The notes under the pieces are model-generated. The model worked only from the letters and a program-made list of their open reading frames with translations, searched no databases and had not been told where the DNA came from. DNA of 64,000 nt from Lunularia cruciata (Eukaryota; Streptophyta; Marchantiopsida; Lunulariales; Lunulariaceae): contig OX419760.1 in assembly GCA_948567375.1 (NCBI GenBank), positions 57,102,001-57,166,000 on the forward strand, read 5' to 3'. Position numbers and translations under genes: made by a program. Position 1 is the stretch's first letter. Each line of letters starts with the position of its first letter. Of this stretch, positions 35,205-46,530 are shown piece by piece.

Positions 35205-35640
35205 GAGTTGCGCTTCTTCGTCTTTTGTCACTTCGAGTTTCTACCAAGAAATCACACCTCCGGCATGCACCTGTCACTATCAATAAACCTTTGCGCGTAT
35301 GGGCCGCCAGTTTTTAAACGGCTCCTTCTTGAATTTCTCACCCCGACAAAAGGTTGTTAGACTGTCTTTGCCTTGGGTTGAGCTCCCTCCCAATACAAAG
35401 ACAATTTACTTCGGGTTGTATGCTGACATGGCATTTCTGAGTACTTCGCCTTATGACCCGAAGTCACTTTACTTTGGGTTTCATCCCAAAGACTCTTTTC
35501 TTTGCCTTCTTTGGCCATACAGGTGCAATCCGACTTCTTTATGCACTTCTTCTCCTTTATTTTGAAAAAAACAAAAAATGTGGGCACCACAACTTACTTG
35601 ATTACAACAAAAGTGATATTTTCTGGGTTGTCACACCTTC

Positions 35641-37084
35641 TTTGTCTTTGGCTTCATCTTCATACCTTGCTTCTTCCTCTAAAGCCTTCCCCCAAAGTCT
35701 CAATCTTTGTACCTTTAGCAATATTGCATTCAAGCTTTCTTCTTCCTTACCAACTAAGCTCAGACCTATAGGTTCAACTATTCTTGACTTCTTGGCCTAT
35801 CTCCTTTTTGATCTTCCTTCTTTGGCACTTCATCCATCTCCTCCATGGCCAATTTTAAGGAAGGGTTATCTCCTCCATCCATAGAATCAATCACCGCATG
35901 GAATGCCTCATCTTCCTCTACCTCAATTACTTGCTGAACTTCCTCTTCACCATCACTCTCACTTCTAGATTCCTCACTCTATAATGTGAGCTTGGCTTCT
36001 TCTAAGTCTCCTCCTCTGGACTTTGTCTCTCCTTCAGCCTCTATTGCTGAAGTCTCTTCCTTCACCACCTGCTTATCTAGCGGATTGAGTCTTTGGATCT
36101 TTTGTTATGGATGGGGCAATGCTACCTCTTTGGGCTTAGTCCGCTTCTTTGTCTTTGGACTTCTTCCTTCCGCCATCTCCTTTTGTCCATTCTGATGAAG
36201 TGGTCATTGTTGGCTTGCAATTGTAGCATATATTGTTGCTCCTATTCATCTGCTTTTTGTCATAGATCAAGATGGAAATGTGACACCATACATTGCCTCT
36301 TCTTTGTTGTTAGCAAATTTAATCTAAAGTAGAAGTGTGCTGCAAATGGTGCAAAGTAATATGGAGGTGAATTGGTTCTCCAATTGATGATCATCTGCCT
36401 TGTTTGCTAGTGGAAGCACTTTGCACAATTCACCTTCACTCCTACAAAAATTTGGTGGAAAAAGACTATCTGATGCATGTTCACATATGTCATTCTTTTG
36501 GGTTTGAACATGGCCATTATTGCTCCCACAATGCTCTACTTGATTGTATCCTTATAGGACTCTACTTTGTAACCATTATTGGTCCGTGGAGTATAGAACA
36601 AGTTTTTGATTTCCATAGTCTCCTCTGCAACATCACACTTTTGATAGAAGGTGACCCCAGTTGCTTCTCTTGCTTCCTTCCCCAATACTAACCTCCAATC
36701 TGACTCAGTCCATCAAGCGGGATTTCCTCTCTTCCTCATGACCTTGGGACCTTCCTCATAATTACTAGCAGCTATCTCTGCCATGACGCTTGGGAAATTG
36801 AAATTCTAGTTCCATGGCAGAAATGTAATCCAAAGTCTATTCAAGACCTCAATCTTAGCTATGACATCTAAGCTCCAAATTGCAAAACTCCTCACTACAA
36901 GTGTGTTCTAAGCCTTCTTTGCCATGATTTTCTCTCTGGTTCTTTGGCACTAAAAAACTATCTCCTATCCTAGACACAACACTCTAACCCCTTCTGGACT
37001 TCAAAAAATTTCACTCTCAATTGGCTTCTTGACACGCATTACTACAAGACAACTACTCAAACAAACAGGATATCTACTTGACAT
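35641..37084 (-). pseudogene. N-terminal half of the B1 protein
   Basis: Read in reverse from the ATG at 37084 (MSSRYPVCLSS). It shows the family-A blocks in B form: FAIWSLDVIAKIEVLNRLWITF near 36850, the globular MHQIVFFHQIF-like and HYFAPFAAHFYFRLNLL-like parts around 36300-36480, then an acidic region with Glu runs near 35900-36050. A TATA-like CTATAAAATTG lies upstream at about 37114-37123. Many stops break it. It continues at 28036 beyond the A1 insertion. Confidence 0.68.
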
Positions 37085-37510
37085 ATTTGATTCCTCCCTA
37101 TGCAATTGCAATTTTATAGTACCCAAAAGTGCAATCATTGTTCAGTCAATTTCAAAATCAACCCCCACTTCTTTTGCATGTTGGTTTCCTATCACTATCA
37201 AGGTATTCTTCTCCAACCTCCATCATTTCTTGAAGTGTACTTTCTTGCCTGGCCTAACACATAGACAAGTTGTTACACCGTCTTCATATTGGCCTTTGCT
37301 TCTTGGTCCAAAGATGCCCTTCTTTGGATTTATCTCTTTGTTATCCCATCTGAGTACTTCTTGTTCCCGACCCCAAGTCAACTTCTTTGGGTTTCCTCTA
37401 AAGACACATAAGTCCCTTTTTTACTTTGTAATTTGGCTCCTTCAATACACTTCTTCTTCAAAACTTTAACAAAACAGAATAAAACAAAAAATATGGGTTA
37501 CCACACTATT

Positions 37511-39410
37511 CCAACAATGTCAGACGCATCTAGGCATTAGGTGTTAGGTCAAGCTATGGACCTAAATTTTTTGACCTGGATTGTGAGCCGTGGCTTGGCA
37601 CAACAATATAAGATGCACTTGATAGGCATCACCACTCAAACACTTGTGAGCTCTATGCCTATTGAGACGATTTAGGCACATGTCGAGGTTGATGGACCGA
37701 GTGGACAAGGTATTCTTGGGACACAGCCAATGGCTACTAGGGAGAGTGGTCTACTTGGAGTCTATCTAGATGAGCATGGTCTACTTGGGATGTAGCTAGA
37801 GGACGTATGGAGCTTTTAGTCAAAGTGGAGGGAGTTTTTCACATGGAGGTTGGGACCTCTAGTGGTTAGAAGCATGACACTATTGCTCCCAAGGGCCCAA
37901 TGTAGCTGCTAGTTAGTATGTCTTCCACTCCTATGATAGTTATTGAGGATACTTGGGAGCCAAATCTTGGACCCAAGCTTACAAGAAGAGAAAGACAAAG
38001 AGTTTGGAGGTTCTTGAGGAGCTAAGCAAGTCTTTTTACCTTAAGTATGAAGGATTTTGGTGCTTTGAAAGGACCTAGTATTTGAATTGAGTTGACTAGT
38101 CATACATCATTTTTTGACATCCCTATCAATTTAATGACATGGAGAGAGCATTGATTTAGAGCCAAAGTAGAGACCTTTTTGAGGTGGTTGGTAGAGATTT
38201 CACATAGAGAGTATGCATCAATTATAGTGATGCTAGCCAAGAAGGATATGCATGGCAACTACATAAATAGACGGATGTGTGGAAATTACCATCCCATCAA
38301 TCAACAGACTAGGACTGATCGGCATGCCATGCATATACCAGAGGAGATCTTTGATGCAATTAGGCATGCAAAGATCTTCAATACTTTGGATCTTTGAGTA
38401 AGATATCATCAATTTTGATCAAGGAGGAAGATAAGTCCAAGATAACATTTTGAGCTATTGATCCTCATGGCAAAGATGTATTATATCAATGGAGGTTCTT
38501 ACCATTTGGGTTAAAGAACACTCCTACCGAGTTCCAAAGGGTAGTGGATAGGATCCTAGTTGGATTGGATTTTGCTTGGTGTTATCTTGATGACATTTTG
38601 GTCTATAGCACTATTGTGGAGGAGCATGAGAGACATTTTTTGGAGGTGTTTGAGAGATTAAGATCTCATGGACTCAAATTACATCCTGGAAGTGTAGATT
38701 TTTCACAAGTAGGTTTAGTCTTGGGTAACACTATCTACCCTAGAGAACTTGGTGTTCAACAGACCAAGGTGGAGGCTATTATGCATATTCCTTAACCTAT
38801 GGATGCAAGAAAAGTGTGAGCATTCCTTGGGTTGGCAAACTTCTATTGCTGCTATTTTAGAGGATTTAGTGGCATTGCAAACGCCTTGACAAAGCTGACA
38901 AAGCTGACCAAGCTTACACAAGAGTGGTGTTGGGGAGATGAGTAGGAGAGAGCTTTTGTAGAGCTCAAGAAGAGGTTGACATCTACTCCTATTTTGAGGA
39001 GATCAATCAAAGGATGACCATTTCAAGTTCACTTTGATTGGAGCATGTGGGGGCTTGGAGCAATGCTCACCTAACATGATGATGAGGAGAAGGAGTTTGT
39101 GGTGGCCTATGCTAGACATTCCAACAATTTATTGGAGGTGAAGTATAGTTGATACAAGAGGGAGTGCTTGGTAGTATTATGGACAATAGCACATTTCCAA
39201 TGTTACCTATTTGGTAACCCTTTTACTCTCATCATTGATCATTAGCCACTAAAATGGCTGATGGAGTACAACAAGCTCTCAAAGAAGCTTGCATGATGGG
39301 CTCTGATTTTACAAGAGTATGATTTCATTGTTATTCACAAACTTGGAGTGGTGAATTTTGATGTAGATGGGTTGAGTAAAAACCCATGTCCTAACCAATA
39401 GGATCAGACC
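37511..39410 (+). pseudogene. Reverse transcriptase and RNase H of F1
   Basis: RT blocks in order: EISHREYASIIVMLAKKD, RMCGNYHPINQQTRTDRHAMHIPEE, IFNTLDL...YHQF, LPFGLKN, CYLDDILVYS (the YxDD motif: YLDD), and FLGLANFYCCYFRGFSGIA. RNase H follows: HFDWSMWGLGAM, VEVKYS...RECLVVLWTIAHFQCYLFGNPFTLII, and ends DGLSKNPCPN. Several frame changes (38397, 38450, 38795) and stops make it inactive. No integrase follows; the sequence after 39410 is unrelated. Confidence 0.86.
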
Positions 39411-40734
39411 AGAGCACATTGTTGTGTTGTGGTTTGAATAGCCCATGAGAGTAAATTAGAATGGTTATCTCTACATTAGTGGAGTAGGTTGTATGATGGA
39501 TCCCATGGTTGAGTTAGTGCCATATGAGTAATCCATGTACATATATGCCATTGGCCATATGGGTTATAATCTTATCCTTTTCAAGGGCTCCAATTTATAT
39601 AGGTAGTGGAGAGTTGAGAGAGTAGGGGAAGGGGGTGTTTTAGAGGGAAAAGTCTTGAGCAGGAGGAAGACATGGAGAGTGAGAGTTGTAGCAGAGCATG
39701 GAGACTAGGCATTAGAGAGAGCAATTGAGTAGAAGATGTCCCATGCTCTTAATCTACCACTCCCAAATCCTTTTCTCATCAAGCTTTAGATTCTACACCG
39801 CGACTTCTTACGAGACTGGATGGTGACACATTTTGGAGCATTCATGGAATTGGTGATGAGAAACATGGATCTTGTTATCCTTCCAATGCTTATTTATGAG
39901 CAAGTATAGGATTTAAAAATTTATGTGCTCTTATAGATGGAGAACAACTCAATTTTTCTCATGATCTTCAAGGTGGATTTGTGGGTCCATTTGTCAAAAA
40001 AGAAGAGACTAAATGATAAACTTATAAGAGATTGGGTCCCAAGAGAGAACTCAAGACGTTTTTGGCTATCAAGGGAGTTTGGGGAAGGCATTCAAGAAGT
40101 GAAGACCACGATTGGAGAGAAGAGCTGATAGCCTACAATTTGGAGATAAAAAGTAGACGATTTGAACAAATTTGGAAGAGATATCATTGATTGAATCAAG
40201 GAAGTAGAATTCATACCTAAGAGCACAAAATAGCAATCTGGAGAGCTTCATGAGAAATTTTCATGAATTTTTAGTAGGAGTATAATGAAGACAAAGTGCT
40301 TATAGTGTTGAGTGCAAGAAATTCTAGTTTTGGGTCAATCTCAAATCAGATTTGGTTTATTGAAGTTGGTGTTTTAGGGATGTAAGGTGTTGGAGAATAG
40401 ATGATGATCAAGTTTTGAGTGTTGATCAATCTCTAAATTGTGGTTTGAGTCATCTTATGAAATTTTTTAGTGCTATGGTGATTTCTTTTGCATCTCCATG
40501 CAAAGGTTTCATGTGAATTCCTCAAAAAGACAATTCAAGGTCTTGGATCAAGTATACTTGGGTCTGTAAAGCTCACAAGTTAGCCCAATTTAGGAATTGA
40601 TCCATATCTAGGGATTGGGGTTGGATTAGGCCAACAAACAATGCAAAGGATTAGACAAGGGCACAACCAATTACTGTGGAAAATTTGGTTAGCTTTGAGT
40701 TCATGGAGAGTGAGAGATGATGCAACAAGTTCTA
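39411..40734 (+). other. Unassigned stretch with a pre-gag-like relic
   Basis: Between the end of F1 RNase H and the reverse F2 copy, I see no LTR or primer site. The only recognisable part is the ORF relic at 39735-40130. The rest (39411-39734 and 40131-40734) shows nothing I can name. Confidence 0.4.
39735..40130 (+). pseudogene. Pre-gag-like ORF relic
   Basis: Translation gives LPLPNPFLIKL, THFGAFMELVMRNMDLVILPMLIYEQ and DLKIYVLL, aligning with the D pre-gag ORF (LNPFHIKV, YFGAEFMDRVM, VILPMVVYD, DLTIYILL) and that of E3. It continues with an open 63-codon stretch of charged residues (39937-40128, SKKKRLNDKLIRDWVPREN). No gag core or primer site is attached, so its parent element is unknown. 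Confidence 0.5.
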
Positions 40735-43334
40735 CAAAGGCTCTATTGTAAATGTGTTGCACCAATTGATCCGCATGTTGCTACAATGCTTCTTTAGAAC
40801 TCCACAAAAGGAACATCTAAGATGGATGGAAGATCTCACTTGTACTCCAAATCCAAGTGATCTCCTTTGGTACTTGGGTTTCCTTTGCATGGGCATTCCC
40901 TTCTAATAAGTCATCAGGCCAAGTAATGAAACCATTGAAAGCTAAAATTGTTGTTATGATCCCTAACTATAGCAAGCCAAAACTACCACTACTAAAGCAC
41001 ATTGGTAAGCAATATACCCATCCCTCACCTGATTGCCAACTTGGCCTATAGGAAGTTGTCTTCTCTCAATAGTCAATATTGAAACCCATGGGGTATAATA
41101 GTTCTCCACCAACTAGTACATCATATGATTCTACTATTGTTACAATGGCTTGGGTTCTCACCATAGAGCTATCAATTGGATGACCAAGCTGAATTTGGAT
41201 AATGAGCTCCCTCCCCCCCATGTGATATACTATGTAGAACCACTTTGTAGAGATGTTTGAATCTGAAATAAATACCTCTTTACATTGACCTTACACAACT
41301 CAAGATCAACAATTACAACCTTCTCCAACATAATGGACTACACATCAAAATATAATAAGATCCTTTATGGTGTATAAACCTTCCTTAAAGGTCCCATCAT
41401 ATGGAAAAACCCACTCTAGTTGTCCAATAGGACAATTTTAAGGCTGAATTGAACTTGCTCAAAGGTTGGTCTAGTTGGTAACTTCTCCAACCTAGTTGTT
41501 GCTGCTTGCCATAAACATTGGTTGTTGAATGGATCCCATGATTTTTGATGAAGTTAGCTCCACTATCAACCACCTCTACTCTAGAAGCAAGAACCACATC
41601 ATCCTTTTTCTCAAAAATGTGATATCCAACCAGAACACTAGAGTTTGATCAGCTCCCAATGTAAATATGTCATTGGTTGAGAACAAAGGAAAGCACATAA
41701 TCAACTGAGCCGCCTCCAACATGGTGCTAGACTGAATCTATATAGTAGTAGGTGATTGATTAGTATCTAGTTGATCATGTGCTTCATCACCACCTACCAC
41801 ACCTACACTAGGATGTTTAGGAGCCATGGATGTTGTGTAGTGCCTCAAAAAGTAGGGAAGTCTCCTTTCTATGGGTCCAAATCCATTGATGCTATTCTAG
41901 GCTTAGGAGCATGTATTGCACTCTTAGTCATTACGGTAGATGCACTACTTGTGTTGCTCTACACATAAAGTTCAAGATATTTCTATCACCAACATAAGAG
42001 GTGGAAGCCTTAGCATCTAAATCTGATCTCCTCTTAGCTATAGCCATGCTAGCCAATCTTTGCTCCATTGCTCAATCCAAGTAGCTATGGTTGTATCAAA
42101 AGCAAGGGTAAGTATTGGGCCTCTATTAGGTGTAGGTCCTCTATCACCTTGTCCTCCATGACTTGGAGCTCCTCTACCACCTGCCATAGTAACCCTACTA
42201 CTCCTTAACTCCATTAGCTGCTATTGACTCAAAAATAAAGGTCTATTTGCACTAGGCTTTCCACTTGCTCCATAAGATTTGGGTTGTCCATTTTGCCCTT
42301 AAAAGCCAATACAAGGTGTGGTGCAATCTACTACACTTTACAAGAAGTAAAAATTGTGGATAAGGTTTCCTTACCAAATCTAGATGTCACCACTCTCTCC
42401 TCCACCATGTTGAGCTCAATAAGATCAGCCAAACTAAAGACCGCTACCAAAGTAGGTGAGGTAGCCTACAACAATGTAGCATCATGTACTCTACATTGCA
42501 ACTCCTTATCCAAGATCCCACACCAAAATTGAACTACTTGGGCCTCAATAACTCCTTGAGTGAAATTGATCAACCATCTTATGTGATTGTATGTCTTACG
42601 TAGGCTTTCTCTCTAACCTTCCACTAGAACTCTTGCAAGCTTTTCAACTTGTCAGACCAAACTCCTTGGTAGTTTTTCCTCAAACATTGGACGAACTCTA
42701 CTATGGAGTTAAACCTTAGTACTACATCACCTCCTATAGTGGTACTTCCACTTGTAATAGCACCATCTTCAAATAGTGCACCTCCATTGGATACACCAAT
42801 GTTATTTGAGCTAGAACTCATAGGTATTATAGATCTATCCCTAGAAACCAAGCCTGAAGTGATGGAGATGTAATTTGGAGACCAATATTTTCTCCATAGC
42901 TCAATCTCCTCCAAGTGAACTCTCTTGAAGTCATGGTAGTCATCCATTGGAAAACCTTCTAAGTGCTAGAACAACCCCTTCTATGCCATGAAAGGTGTGA
43001 ACAAATTTGGGTTCCATATTTGCTATAGATCATACCAACTATCAAACTCTTGGATGAAGTCATCAAACTCAATGGTACCCACCATATAGAGTAGTGCATG
43101 GGGCCTTTGGTACCTAATAAATCTTTTTTATGTCCCATAAAAATGATGTGGACATACAGGTGTACTCTCAATGGAATCAACTCTTGTGTCAACCTCCAAA
43201 TTAGAATCAATCTCCTCTCTTACCACTTTGTGTAAACCCACCTGTATTGCTAAAAAATCTCCTCTTAAATCCTTGGAGAACTAGTATAGTGATGATGCAC
43301 CCAAAACCAAAATTATAACCACCAAGCACCACCA
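40735..43334 (-). pseudogene. Family F gag-protease fragment F2
   Basis: The reverse strand is a diverged copy of F1 from about 17100 to 19960. Gag is at 42624-43250 (HLEEIELWRKYWSPNYISIT, VEFVQCLRKNYQ), the knuckle and Gly-rich region near 42150-42240, and protease-region equivalents at 40857-41600. RT and later parts are absent: the copy stops at about 40735, and on the other side it abuts element B2 at 43335. Stops are frequent. Confidence 0.8.
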
Positions 43335-44119
43335 TGAGACACACCAGCAAATATCACTTTTGCGGTAATCAAGCAAGTACAGTTCATTCCCATAGAGATA
43401 CAATTCAGAAATATCCAAATACAAAGCAAATGATAACAATGTAATTCTTCTTGATTTTGTCTTTAATCTCTTAGGTAGAAACTACACTTAGAAGAGAGTA
43501 ATAAGAAATGATCACAGTCTTGTCACAAATTAACATTCCATAATCACAACTCCATCAAATTCTATCCAAACAAATCTTGATTGTGATGATTAAGATTCTT
43601 TCTAAGACAGCTACTTCACTGCAAAGCACCTTTGCCTCAAAATTATATTCCACCCCTCCATTGAAAGCACAACTTCCTTGATCAAAATTGCTTCACATCA
43701 ACTCCATGCTGCACTTATAAATGCAAAATATTACCAACACTACAATTCCTCTCAGATCTATCAAGGCATTGCTCTTATTGCACTTCACTCAAGATCAAAC
43801 ACATAGAATGAAGATCAAGCTGTGGAATCCAACATCCATCAAACACATTGACTTTCACTTTGAATTTCTCCCAATACTCACAAACATACACAAAATTGAT
43901 ACTTAAAATTAAACTCAAGCAATAAGCACTAAAATCAGCACTTTGCTTTATCTATCTTCAAAAATTATGAATATTGAGAATATAAGACTGCAAATGCCTC
44001 CTTCAAATAGTAGAGCAATCAACAATTACTAACAAAAATACCATTCTACAACAACTCTACAAACATGTAGATCCAAAATGACAATGCACCTCTTCATATC
44101 TGCCTCTTCAAATCTCAAA

Positions 44120-45470
44120 TCTGTCCCTACTCCAATCCGATGTCTACTTTTTCTTTGGCTTCCAAACCCGATGATCTTCCTATTACTTCTCCTTCTTTGG
44201 GTCTATCTAATTCTACTAATTCCTTTGCTATTTCTACTATATCTTCACTACAAACTACAATTGAGGTCATGGGTAACCTTTCTACATCTTTATCCGGCAA
44301 CACACTCTTCTCTAATGGTTCAGATTATTGATCCAAAGACACCTGTACTCTTACTACTACAACTTTGGACTTCTTATCTTCCTTCATATTGCTCCAAAGT
44401 CTCTCTAACTCTGAATTCACTAAGTCTTATCTGAGACTTACATTGTCTCTTACCTCAATTATCTTCCTATCTACTCATTCCCTCAAAAAATTCAATAGAG
44501 TGTTCATATCTACATCTTTTGCTCTCCTCTTTCTCATTTCCTACACAAGCAACTTCAATTCATGCAGTCTCGCTTCCTCCAATTTTCCCTCAGATTCTGT
44601 ACTAAGCATTGCTCATAGTCTTCCAAAAACTTCTCCTATTGACTTTGATGCATACCTTCAAGATCATTTTGCTTTCAACTCTTCTCTATACATCTTCAAC
44701 TCATCTTCATACTCGGCTGCAAGCATCTTCTTTTCATCCGCATACTAAGCACTCTACACCTTAGCACTTCTTACCAAGCTTCTCAAACTTTCCTCCTCTT
44801 GGTGTCGGATTGCCAACTCCCTCTGCCATGCTTGATCCTTCCCTACTGGACTCTTCTTCAGGCTTTCCAACTCCTACTCCATCATAGCCGCCATCACCTT
44901 CACATGAATGCTTTCAATGTGAACTTCACTGACTTCACTTTTCATCTTCGCCAACAACGTTGTCTGCTCTTTCAACTCTTTGGCTTGACTGTGCATCTCT
45001 CTTCCATGCTTCTCGAAACTCTCTTGCAAGTTCTCTAAAGTCTTTGTCTTCAAGATTGCATCCATGCAAAGTTCCTCAGCTTCTTCTTCTCTTTGAGTTA
45101 CAGTCTCCTTCAATTCCTTTACTTCATCCAGCAAATACTTCACCACTTGCAACTTATTCTTCACCTCCACAGGATCTTGTTGATCACCTTCTATTGCTTC
45201 TTCAGCAGCTCTAACAATGGACTCATAGTGTGCAATAAGTACTTCACCCCATCAAAGCCTTCTTTGTCTTTGGCTCCTTTTGCGTACTTTGTTGCTATTG
45301 ACATTTCTTCTGCTAGAGCCTTCTCCCAAAGTCTTGATCTTTGTACCTTCAATGACATTCCTTTTAAGCTTACTTCTTCCTTATAGACTAAGCTCGGACC
45401 TATGGGATCAACTATCATTGACCTCTTGGCTCTTCTTCCTTCCGGTCTTCCTTATTTGGTTCTTCATCCA
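44120..45470 (-). pseudogene. C-terminal two thirds of the B2 coiled-coil protein
   Basis: The best stretch (44874-45170) reads VKYLLDEVKELKETVTQREE, then TKTLENLQESFEKHGREM and KELKEQTTLLAKMKSEV, a heptad-rich coiled coil. Downstream come WQRELAIRHQEEESLRSLV, LHELKLLV, RAKDVDMNTLL, VDRKIIEV and the tail VQVSLDQ...LEKSV and KEKVDIGLE (44131). Stops near 44330, 44430 and 44870 interrupt it. E3 cuts the gene at 45470. Confidence 0.72.
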
Positions 45471-45869
45471 TGTAAAAGACCAAAACCGAGGAGAGAAATA
45501 GGAGAATAGAAACTCACATTGGGACACTGAATGAGGGAAAACTCTGAATGCCTAGCATGAGCCTCGGCCTTGGTATTTATAGGCAGCATAAAAGTCCTTT
45601 GAAGCTTCTCAAGAAGCTTCCTTGAGCCGCTTTCTTGGAGTGCAAGCCAAGTTAACTAGGAAGCTTCTCAAGAAGCTTCCCTCTAGAAGCCGCCTACTTG
45701 GCGTGCAAGCTAAGCTAGTTAGAAGCTTCTAGAAGCTTCCTTCTAGAAGCTACCTGCTTAGGGCGCAAGTTAACTAGTTAGGAAGCTTCTAGAATATTCT
45801 AGGCTATTTTGTCTTATTATCTACTTCATAAGCTCGACTAACTTCGTCACTAAACTCCATATTGTTACA
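45471..45869 (-). repeat. 3' LTR of E3
   Basis: Read in reverse it starts TGTAACAATATGG (45869) and ends GTCTTTTACA (45471). It carries the heat-shock-type arrays at 45601-45804 and TATAAATA at 45574-45581. Confidence 0.93.
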
Positions 45870-46530
45870 TATTCCCCCGCCGCTAGTTGGTGACGTCCTC
45901 GTTGCCAGTGAAGCTTCGAATTCCTTGATGGCCGTTTGTGCATTTTGGAGGTGGGAAAGAGGTTCCCATGTGGCATCATGAAGGGGATACCCTTTCCAAA
46001 GGACCTTGTACTCCATATGTTGGCGACGGCCGCGTTGAATATGGCAACGCGCAAGGATACGATCAACTTCGTACTCCTCATGATCATTGATAGGGATAGG
46101 AAGAGGGGGAGGTTGGACTCGAGAGGAAAAGGAAGAAGGGTTAGGAACAAAGGGTTTCAACTTGGAAACATGAAAGACAAGATGGATACGCATGTGACAA
46201 GGTAAGGCAAGTCGATAAAGCAACAGGAGAGATAATGTGGGTAATATCAAAGGGTCCTATCCAATTAGGAGCAAGTTTACGAACTTGGGTATCCAGTGGG
46301 AGAGGGAGGTTGCTAGAGGATAGCATGACTTTATCACCAACTTCAAAGGTGAGATCACAACGATGATGGTCCGCATATTGTTTTTGGCGATTCTGAGCAA
46401 CAAGGAGGTGAGATTTGGCTTGTTGGAGAGATTGGGATATAGTGGTCAAGAATGTAGAAGTATGAGGAACCTGAGAGGGAGGGGGAGCAAGAAGAGAATC
46501 TGGAACAAGCGGATCTTGGCCAAAATTGAG
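45804..46530 (-). pseudogene. Integrase C-terminus and chromodomain of E3
   Basis: Reverse frames read FFLNFGQDPLVPDSLLAPPP, KSHLLVAQNRQKQYADHHR, FEVGDKVMLSSSNLPLP, WIGPFDITHI and HLVFHVSKLKPFVPNP. The chromodomain follows (EEYEVDRILARC, EYKVLWKGYPLHDATWEPLSHL). A one-base loss near 46530 separates this part from the integrase core, and another shift lies near 46215. The frame runs through the polypurine tract and about 20 codons into the LTR, ending at 45804. The aromatic residues for methyl-lysine binding (Y, W, W) appear present. Confidence 0.88.
45870..45884 (-). other. Polypurine tract of E3
   Basis: Reverse reading AGCGGCGGGGGAATA directly precedes the 3' LTR; it is the expected plus-strand primer. 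Confidence 0.75.

Larger units (their letters stand above)
31811..35591 (-). mobile_element. Complete family-A element A2 nested head-to-head in A1
   Basis: In reverse it starts TGTGGTGCCCACATTTTTTG at 35591 and ends GATATTTGCCGGGTTGTCACA at 31811, flanked by a perfect ACTTA duplication (31806-31810, 35592-35596). Its length is 3,781 bp. It sits in the A1 3' terminus in opposite orientation. The two 3' regions therefore face each other with only ~43 bp between matching bases. It is the best template for the family: 5' non-coding ~415 bp, gene 35177-32604, 3' non-coding ~790 bp. Confidence 0.93.
28042..35635 (+). mobile_element. Complete family-A element A1 (contains A2)
   Basis: It starts TGTGGTACTCACATTTTTT at 28042 and ends AAGTGATATTTTCTGGGTTGTCACA at 35635, with a perfect CCTTC duplication at 28037-28041 and 35636-35640. 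Across these flanks the B1 sequence reads continuously (AAAGCCTTCTTTGTC in B2). A2 interrupts it 43 bp before its 3' end. Without A2 it is ~3,808 bp. It carries one gene (28452-31068) and ~740 bp of 3' non-coding sequence, and has no LTR pair. Confidence 0.92.
20934..37505 (-). mobile_element. Complete family-A element, subfamily B (B1), with nested insertions
   Basis: Read in reverse it starts TGTGGTAACCCATA at 37505 and ends GTGATACTTGTTAGGTTATCACA at 20934. It is flanked by a perfect CTATT duplication (20929-20933, 37506-37510). Removing the nested E2 (5,173 bp plus 5-bp duplication) and A1 (7,594 bp plus 5) leaves about 3,795 bp. That is the same size as A2 (3,781) and emptied A1 (about 3,808). 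There is no internal LTR pair, RT or transposase. Confidence 0.9.
17100..39410 (+). mobile_element. Ty3 retrotransposon F1, split by element B1
   Basis: Gag, a knuckle-like motif, protease and a linker lie at 17100-20933; RT and RNase H lie at 37506-39410. The CTATT duplication around B1 (20929-20933 and 37506-37510) joins the two halves exactly. No LTR or integrase could be assigned to F1. Its upstream side abuts A4, and its downstream side changes into unrelated sequence after the LSKNPCPN motif that usually ends RNase H. Confidence 0.82.

Noticed and set aside
31811-35635. A DNA transposon with ~43-bp terminal inverted repeats (TGTGACAACCC... at 31811 and ...GGGTTGTCACA at 35635)
   Set aside because: The right-hand arm is the displaced 3' end of A1. 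The ACTTA duplication (31806-31810, 35592-35596) and the CCTTC duplication (28037-28041, 35636-35640) show two nested elements instead.
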